DNA of 36,622 nt, taken from the NCBI RefSeq assembly GCF_900129085.1, contig NZ_FQUF01000024.1, forward strand, positions 1 to 36,622. Reading direction: 5' to 3'. Position numbers and translations under genes: made by a program. Under the pieces are notes generated by a model. That model was not told where the DNA came from. It saw nothing but the letters and a program-made list of their open reading frames with translations, and searched no databases. How positions within the stretch are numbered: the first letter of the stretch is position 1; every line of letters starts with the position of its first letter. This document shows positions 31,732 to 36,622 of the stretch, in pieces. The stretch comes from Atopostipes suicloacalis DSM 15692. Its GTDB lineage: Bacteria > Bacillota > Bacilli > Lactobacillales > Carnobacteriaceae_A.

Positions 31732-32889
31732 TTAATTCCTGGCTAAAAGCCAAGCCGTTTTATGATAAACTTCTTTTAAATCAGCAATTGTATTATCTAA
31801 TATTCCTGAATTAAATACGCTAATCGCTAAAATCATCACTAAAGGACCTAATAAAGCTCCCCAAAGTCCCGAAAATTGAATCCCGGCATAGATACCAATC
31901 AGAGCCAGTAACGGAAGCAATCCTGTTTGTTTCCCCATGACTTTAGGTTCTGTTAATCTTCTGAACACAAAGAATATTACTCCTAGTAAAATAAGGAAAA
32001 CACCTTTTGTTGTATCCCCACCAATCAACTCAATTGCTCCCCATGGAACTAAAACAGCAATAGTACCAAGCAATGGAATAATGTCCACAATTGCCAGAGC
32101 TAAAGCAATTATAAAACTATACGGATGTTGATAAATAGTAAAAGCTAAAAACATAAAAACAAAGGCAATTCCAGCAAGGATAAATTGCGTCTTAATGTAG
32201 CCAATCACGCCTTTTAAAGCGGAGTTTTTCAAAAGGCTTAAAGAATTTAATAATTGCCGATCTATTCGTTGAATAACAAATCCCCTAATCATATTAAAAT
32301 CTGACATTAAAAAATATAAAGCTAAGAAAAAGGTAATGAAATTTAATGAAAAGGTTCCTGTTCTAGAAATAATCCAGCCTGTAGATGAAACAGTATGGGT
32401 AAGTAAATTACTACTAAAATTTTGTATGAAATTTAAAATACTTTCTGTAAAATTCTCTAGTAGTTCTACTGCTGGTCCTGGTAAAATAACGACTTGTTTA
32501 CCTATCCAACTTTCTAATTTTTCAAAGGCAGATACAATATTTGACCAATTGTCTTGAATATTTAGTGCTAATCCAATAATTTCTTGTATAATTTTTGCAG
32601 TAACTAAATAAATAACTAATGAGATAATAATTAATATAATAAGCGTTAAAAGTAACGTAATAATATTTCTTGAAAAAGAATAATTAAATTTCGTTTTACT
32701 CAGCCAATGATTAATTTTATTGACTAACGGATTTACCATAGCAGCAACTAGATAAGCTAATAAAATCGGAAATAAAAGATGAATAACTTTAGGTAATAAA
32801 TAAAAAACAGCTAAAATTAAAAGAATTGTCAAAATAAGCCGAACCAGTAACCTTTTAAATAACTTTATGTTTGAACTTGATGTATGCAC
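31732..32889 (-). CDS. AI-2E family transporter (YtvI-like)
   Basis: 385 aa, about 8 membrane segments. It belongs to the AI-2E superfamily but to a different branch from the gene at 29410: AAMVNPLVNKINHWLSKTKF near 50, the conserved DIIPLLGTIAVLVPWGAIEL and RRLTEPKVMGKQTGLLPLLA, and FSGLWGALLGPLVMI near the end. This pattern is that of Bacillus YtvI-like proteins. The start is taken as GTG 32889 with AAGGGG 8 nt upstream; a GTG at 32898 overlaps that site. Function is not established; YtvI in Bacillus is linked to sporulation, which is not expected in this kind of organism. Confidence 0.8.
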   Translation of the reverse strand: MHTSSSNIKLFKRLLVRLILTILLILAVFYLLPKVIHLLFPILLAYLVAAMVNPLVNKINHWLSKTKFNYSFSRNIITLLLTLIILIIISLVIYLVTAKIIQEIIGLALNIQDNWSNIVSAFEKLESWIGKQVVILPGPAVELLENFTESILNFIQNFSSNLLTHTVSSTGWIISRTGTFSLNFITFFLALYFLMSDFNMIRGFVIQRIDRQLLNSLSLLKNSALKGVIGYIKTQFILAGIAFVFMFLAFTIYQHPYSFIIALALAIVDIIPLLGTIAVLVPWGAIELIGGDTTKGVFLILLGVIFFVFRRLTEPKVMGKQTGLLPLLALIGIYAGIQFSGLWGALLGPLVMILAISVFNSGILDNTIADLKEVYHKTAWLLARN

Positions 32890-33003
32890 AAGTTCCACCC
32901 CTTAATATATGTATTGAAAAATGCTTCCTATATAGTTTAAGGTATTGCTCAATAGAATACCAGATATATTATATAGAAGCAGAACTAAAAAGCTAGAAAC
33001 TCT

Positions 33004-33471
33004 TTAACATATTTTTTTAATCATTACTAAACAAGGATTCCACTCATCCCATAATGTTGGAAAGACTTCTAATTTTTTGAATCCCCTTTTTTTGTAAAAA
33101 GCAATTGTTTTATCATATTCTTTATAATGACCTTCATCCACCGTTTTAACTTGTAAATAGCTATGCTTCTGAATGGCAGATATTTCGAGCGCATCTATTA
33201 ATAAGCTTCCAATCCCTTTTCCATGAAAGTCTTTTTTTACTCCCATACAAAATATTTCTGCACAATCAATACTGGTAGCCTTCATGCTGATAAACCCCAA
33301 AATTTTCTTTTGACTTTTAGCAACCCAAAATGGCTGCTTTTTCACTTGGTGAATGTATTCTTCGGTACTCTCTGGAAGGCCAAACCACTCAGGTAAGTCA
33401 AGTAGGACTTCTTTAGAAATAGTTTCTTTCAATATTTTATCCGTTACTTCTTCGATGATTATTTTTTTCAT
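33004..33471 (-). CDS. GNAT-family N-acetyltransferase
   Basis: A 155-aa single-domain GNAT protein that transfers an acetyl group from acetyl-CoA to an amine. The core is EIFCMGVKKDFHGKGIGSLL (about 72-91), with the GKGIG acetyl-CoA pyrophosphate loop. The C-terminal FYKKRGFKKLEVFPTLWDEW completes motif B. The N-terminal LLDLPEWFGLPESTEEYI is a conserved segment in one GNAT subfamily of Firmicutes. The substrate is unknown. The start has GAGGAG 7 nt upstream. It lies just outside the transposon at 33531. Confidence 0.85.
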   Translation of the reverse strand: MKKIIIEEVTDKILKETISKEVLLDLPEWFGLPESTEEYIHQVKKQPFWVAKSQKKILGFISMKATSIDCAEIFCMGVKKDFHGKGIGSLLIDALEISAIQKHSYLQVKTVDEGHYKEYDKTIAFYKKRGFKKLEVFPTLWDEWNPCLVMIKKIC

Positions 33472-33530
33472 CCACTAACTCCTCTATCTTTTAGAAACTC
33501 AAACAAATTTGTTTATATCATTTTAAATAA

Positions 33531-33556
33531 GGCTCTGTTAAAGTTAGTTGTTGATA
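33531..33556 (+). repeat. Left terminal inverted repeat of the IS1595-type element
   Basis: Begins GGCTCTGTTAAAGTTAG and ends TTGTTGATA; matches the reverse complement of 36596-36621 with three mismatches. Confidence 0.85.
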
Positions 33557-33611
33557 ATTGATTTTAAAGAACGAATGTTCTATAATTGAACTAACTACAT
33601 TAGGGTTGGTG

Positions 33612-34661
33612 ATGATTGTGAGAGCGACTGAAATCCTTAAAGCCATTCAAAAACTAAATCCCGCAGAGAAGCACAGATTGCGTGAATATTTAATTGATGC
33701 ACTAAGAGCATCAAGTTCGACTGGAACCGTTCTTCACGAAATATCTGAACGTAAGAATAAGAATGGGTATGAATGTCCTGATTGTACATCAGAACATATT
33801 GTTCGCTTCGGTAAATATACAACAATCGTTGATGGTGAAGAAGTTAAAAAGCAACGCTATCGCTGTAAGGCTTGTAAAAAGACATTTACCGACCTCACAA
33901 ATACAGTTCTCTATCGAACTCGTCACCTTAACCAGTGGATTAAATTTATTGAGTGTATGATTGAAGGTTATTCTCTTCGGAAGTCTGCTAACTTAATCGG
34001 CAACATTACTCACGTCACTTTATTTTATTGGAGGCACAAACTATTATCATCGTTAAAGCAAATGGAAATACCAAATTTTGAAGGTATCGTTGAAATGGAC
34101 GAGACCTATTTCTTGTACTCAGAAAAAGGACAAAGAAAAATTAAAGGTAGAAAACCTCGCAAACGTGGTGGTTCAGCAAAGAAACGTGGCATAAGTAATG
34201 AACAAGTGTGTGTATTAGTTGCAAGAGACCGTGACAAGACCACTATTTCGCAGATATTAGGTATGGGTAGATTAACGAAAGTACAGTTAGATAAAGCCAT
34301 CGGGCATAAGCTTTCAAATGAAAATATACTATGCACGGATTCTTGGCGTGCATTTAAAACATATGCTGCTGAAAAGGGAATGGATATTTACCAATTCAAG
34401 TCCGATGGTAAAATTCGTACAAAGGGGCTTTACCACATCCAGAACGTGAATAATTATCATAGAAGACTAAAAGGTTGGATACAACGATTTAATGGTGTTG
34501 CGACCAAGTATTTAAACAATTACCTTGCTTGGTTTCAGGTCTTAGAAAGTATCCAACATCAAAGAAATGAAGTAACAATGAATGATTTGATAATCAGAGG
34601 GAATTTAGTACAGAATTCAGAAACTTATGATACAATTAGGTTAACTAAATTTGCTGTTTAA
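33612..34661 (+). CDS. IS1595-family transposase (ISXO2-like, zinc ribbon plus DDE domain)
   Basis: 349 aa from ATG 33612. The N-terminal region RATEILKAIQKLNPAEKHRL is the usual start of IS1595 transposases. A zinc ribbon follows (YECPDCTSEHIVRFG ... YRCKACKKTF, two CxxC pairs), then a helix-turn-helix (EGYSLRKSANLIGNIT) and the ISXO2-like catalytic domain with IVEMDETYF, CTDSWRAF and NYHRRLKGWIQRFNGV. The last part carries Asn where many DDE enzymes have Glu, which occurs in this family. An in-frame ATG at 33558 lies within the terminal-repeat region and is less likely. Apparently intact. Confidence 0.92.
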   Translation: MIVRATEILKAIQKLNPAEKHRLREYLIDALRASSSTGTVLHEISERKNKNGYECPDCTSEHIVRFGKYTTIVDGEEVKKQRYRCKACKKTFTDLTNTVLYRTRHLNQWIKFIECMIEGYSLRKSANLIGNITHVTLFYWRHKLLSSLKQMEIPNFEGIVEMDETYFLYSEKGQRKIKGRKPRKRGGSAKKRGISNEQVCVLVARDRDKTTISQILGMGRLTKVQLDKAIGHKLSNENILCTDSWRAFKTYAAEKGMDIYQFKSDGKIRTKGLYHIQNVNNYHRRLKGWIQRFNGVATKYLNNYLAWFQVLESIQHQRNEVTMNDLIIRGNLVQNSETYDTIRLTKFAV

Positions 34662-34754
34662 ACAGTGTTTCTTATTCAACTAACGGGGCAGTTTAGTGGA
34701 AGAAGGATTTTTAAAAACTATATAGAAACTAACCAAGAAGGGAGGAACTTTTGA

Positions 34755-35543
34755 ATGGTTGAAATTAAAGATTCGTGGTTTACATTACAACAAATTGATG
34801 ATAAAACTTTTGCTATTAGTGAATATGGACATTGGGAAAAAGTTCATTCCTACTTATTAATTGGTGAGGAAAAAGCAGCCTTAATTGATACTGGGCTTGG
34901 AATTGATAACATAAAGAGAATTACAGACCAGCTGACAAACTTACCAATTATTGTTCTGACAACACACGTCCACTGGGATCATATTGGAAGCCACGGTGAA
35001 TTTGATAATATATATGTACATAAAGATGAAGAAGATTGGCTTATAGAAGGTATCAAGGGGCTTCCCATCGAGCAAATTAGAAAAGATGTAAGTCGTGATA
35101 TTACAATCCCTACTCCGAAGAGTTTTAATCCAGAAACATATATGCCATTTAAAGGGCATCCCACTGGACTTTTAAATGATGGAGATGAAATAGAGATAGG
35201 AAATAGAACATTGACTATATTCCATACTCCAGGGCATTCTCCAGGGCATATTTCAATTTTAGATAATAGCACAGGCTATTTATTTACAGGTGATTTACTT
35301 TATGATGGGACTCCAGTATATGCTTTTTTTCCTACGACAGAACCTGTTAAGTTAGTGCAATCATTAAAGAAAATAGCCAACTTATCAAATGTGACGAGGA
35401 TTTATGGCGGGCATAATACAATAGGTCTTCCATCAAGTCTTTTAGCAGAAGTAAAAAATGCAGTTAAGGAACTTGAAGAAAAAGAACTGGTGAGATTTGG
35501 AACTGGAATTCATAAGTTCAAAGGTTTTAGTTTGCAGTTCTAA
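34755..35543 (+). CDS. MBL-fold metallo-hydrolase (transposon passenger)
   Basis: A 262-aa cytoplasmic metallo-beta-lactamase-fold hydrolase. Metal-binding motifs: TTHVHWDHIG (HxHxDH) near 75-83, FHTPGHSPGH near 160, FTGDLLYDG near 181 (bridging Asp), and IYGGHN near 222. The fold serves many hydrolases (lactonases, thioesterases, glyoxalase II); nothing here shows beta-lactamase activity and there is no signal peptide. GGAGG lies 9 nt before the ATG. It follows the transposase by 93 bp on the same strand and has its own terminator. Confidence 0.85.
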   Translation: MVEIKDSWFTLQQIDDKTFAISEYGHWEKVHSYLLIGEEKAALIDTGLGIDNIKRITDQLTNLPIIVLTTHVHWDHIGSHGEFDNIYVHKDEEDWLIEGIKGLPIEQIRKDVSRDITIPTPKSFNPETYMPFKGHPTGLLNDGDEIEIGNRTLTIFHTPGHSPGHISILDNSTGYLFTGDLLYDGTPVYAFFPTTEPVKLVQSLKKIANLSNVTRIYGGHNTIGLPSSLLAEVKNAVKELEEKELVRFGTGIHKFKGFSLQF

Positions 35544-35562
35544 TTATTCTTAATATACGAAC

Positions 35563-35593
35563 GGGTGCTTATCTTAAAGAAGGATTAGCACCC
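35563..35593 (+). terminator. Terminator of the MBL-fold hydrolase gene
   Basis: Stem GGGTGCT/AGCACCC plus ATC/GAT above a one-base mismatch, followed by TTTCTTGTT. Confidence 0.8.
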
Positions 35594-35666
35594 TTTCTTG
35601 TTGAATAAATAAAGAACAGGGTTGTTGAATCAGGAATTACTCTAAACCAAGGGAGAAATAGTATAG

Positions 35667-36503
35667 ATGAAGTTTATAACAAGTGATGGATTAGAATTAT
35701 ATTACGATAAGAGTGGAAAAGGAGTTCCTTGTGTATATCTTCACGGTGGCCCAGGTTATTGGAGTAAATCATTTCAATACTTTTCGCAAGAACTTTTAGA
35801 AGAGAAATTGGAAATGGTATATTTGGATCAAAGAGGATGTGGGCGTTCCGAACACAGCCCTACGCAAGATTATTCTTTAAATAGGTTAATAGAAGACATT
35901 GAAGAACTTAGGGAATTCATTGGGTTTCAGGAATGGTATGTGATGGGACACTCATTTGGCGGAATACTTGCAGTCAACTATGCCGAACGGTTTCCTGAAG
36001 GAACGAAAGGAATAATATTATCAAACGCAACACTTCATATGGTTGATTCTTTTGGGCATCAACTGAATAAAGGAGCAAATTTATTAGGGTTAGAAGTTAG
36101 GGATTTATCTACAGACGATATAAGTTCATTTATGGATTCCTATTTCTCTATTCTCACGCAATTGCTTGATAAAGAAGTGTATTATAAATTTCAATTTACC
36201 AATTTAGAGAACAAAAAGAGAGTAGATTTAATTGACCAATACGGATTAAATAGTGATCCTAAATTCCAACAATACGTGTTCTCTTCAGGGGAATACTTAC
36301 AAGACTTCACCTCATTATCAAGCGATATTCTTAAATCAGTATTAATTATTGCTGGAGAAGATGATAATGCTGTTGGTCCAAAACATCACCAATTGTTTAA
36401 CTTTCCAAACTCTAAAACAAGCGTCATAGACGGAAGCCATCACCCTTACATTGAAAACCAATTAAAATTCAGGGATGCTATCTTGAATTTTATTAAAGAT
36501 TGA
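35667..36503 (+). CDS. Alpha/beta hydrolase, proline iminopeptidase-like (transposon passenger)
   Basis: 278 aa, family S33-type alpha/beta hydrolase. The oxyanion-loop HGGPGYWS (26-33) is the HGGPG motif of proline iminopeptidases; DQRGCGRSE, the nucleophile elbow GHSFGG (Ser near 105), the acid in IIAGEDDNAVGP and the catalytic His in DGSHHPYIE complete the triad. No signal peptide. It could cleave N-terminal proline from peptides or hydrolyse other amides and esters; the substrate is not shown. GGGAG lies 11 nt before the ATG, somewhat distant. It is the last gene before the right terminal repeat. Confidence 0.85.
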   Translation: MKFITSDGLELYYDKSGKGVPCVYLHGGPGYWSKSFQYFSQELLEEKLEMVYLDQRGCGRSEHSPTQDYSLNRLIEDIEELREFIGFQEWYVMGHSFGGILAVNYAERFPEGTKGIILSNATLHMVDSFGHQLNKGANLLGLEVRDLSTDDISSFMDSYFSILTQLLDKEVYYKFQFTNLENKKRVDLIDQYGLNSDPKFQQYVFSSGEYLQDFTSLSSDILKSVLIIAGEDDNAVGPKHHQLFNFPNSKTSVIDGSHHPYIENQLKFRDAILNFIKD

Positions 36504-36555
36504 TTTCTTATTGCACTAAATGGTGCTTTAGTTGATTAAAACATTATTATTTAAT

Positions 36556-36581
36556 AGAACTTCCAGAAAAATGGAAGTTCT
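36556..36581 (+). terminator. Terminator of the alpha/beta hydrolase gene
   Basis: A perfect 10-bp stem (AGAACTTCCA with TGGAAGTTCT), 6-nt loop, followed by AATTTTTTA; lies 15 bp before the right terminal repeat. Confidence 0.88.
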
Positions 36582-36595
36582 AATTTTTTACCTTA

Positions 36596-36621
36596 TATCA
36601 ACAATAAACTTTAACATAGCC
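36596..36621 (-). repeat. Right terminal inverted repeat of the IS1595-type element
   Basis: Reads TATCAACAATAAACTTTAAC then ATAGCC; its reverse complement matches 33531-33556 at 23 of 26 positions. It ends one base before the window edge. Confidence 0.8.
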
Positions 36622-36622
36622 T

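Larger units (their letters stand above)
33531..36621 (+). mobile_element. IS1595-family transposon with two passenger genes
   Basis: About 3.09 kb bounded by inverted repeats: left 33531-33556 and right 36596-36621 agree at 23 of 26 positions (GGCT.TGTTAAAGTT..TTGTTGATA). Inside are an IS1595-type DDE transposase, an MBL-fold hydrolase and a proline-iminopeptidase-like hydrolase, all on the plus strand. Members of the IS1595 family carrying passenger genes are known. The 8 bp left of the element are TTAAATAA. The matching duplication would begin at 36622 (a T, consistent) and continue outside the window, so it cannot be confirmed. Confidence 0.8.

Noticed and set aside
34755-35543. MBL-fold gene as a beta-lactamase
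   Set aside because: No signal peptide and only the general metal-binding motifs of the superfamily; no feature points to beta-lactam hydrolysis.

Overview
The window is low-GC DNA with strong AGGAGG-type ribosome binding sites, SPase II lipoproteins, intrinsic terminators, a bifunctional AdhE, a group of energy-coupling-factor transporter genes and ABC-F resistance factors. This fits a Gram-positive fermentative coccus or rod of the Lactobacillales; Carnobacteriaceae is my best guess, from general gene content only. Nearly everything from 0.6 to 33.5 kb is on the minus strand, apart from a permuted PstS-like gene and a corA gene.

Layout. 1-541: 5' part of an IS200/IS605-type tnpB leaving the window on the left, with a divergent small ribbon-helix-helix ORF and end-like hairpins. 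0.6-3.7 kb: PHP-type CpsB/YwqE phosphatase, a lipoprotein with two flavinylation-motif repeats (PplA-like), a decayed ABC ATPase and a LURP-one protein. 3.8-10.9 kb: a branched-chain amino acid uptake locus: livJ-livH-livM-livG-livF plus a CBS/ACT protein, and a second livJ upstream. Each livJ has its own promoter and a transcribed leader encoding a small peptide, one ending in an Ile run (four ATT codons) and the other in a Leu run (five TTA codons plus Val). Each leader also has a mutually exclusive pairing segment and an intrinsic terminator. This is ribosome-mediated attenuation matched to the transported amino acids.

10.9-19.7 kb: heterodimeric ABC exporter, membrane-anchored alpha/beta hydrolase, a lipoprotein gene broken by one extra A in an A7 run, a PstS-like protein whose two lobes are in circularly permuted order, a YtxH/LEA-like protein, and a SatD-DUF3307 pair. 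SatD shows class-III-cyclase-like spacing of motifs, and a 14-bp-arm palindrome overlaps its promoter. 19.8-23.6 kb: two adjacent ABC-F ribosome-protection genes, one Vga-like and one Msr-like. Each has a long leader with a short ORF, a terminator and competing hairpins. The Msr-like leader peptide ends in MRLR, the Arg-x-Arg macrolide-stalling motif.

23.6-33.5 kb: AdhE with Rex-like sites, an ECF-type transporter (S, T and fused dual ATPase), two AI-2E family permeases, a CorA gene frameshifted in an A8 run just after its start, and a GNAT acetyltransferase. 33.5 kb to the end: an IS1595-family transposase followed by an MBL-fold hydrolase and a proline-iminopeptidase-like hydrolase. The whole block is bounded by 26-bp inverted repeats (23 of 26 identical), the right copy lying exactly at the window end, so it looks like an IS1595-type transposon with two passenger genes.

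The most notable observations are the paired Ile and Leu/Val attenuators, the MRLR leader with alternative RNA structures in front of the Msr-like gene, the permuted PstS, the SatD/DUF3307 operon with its palindromic promoter, and the passenger-carrying IS1595 element.
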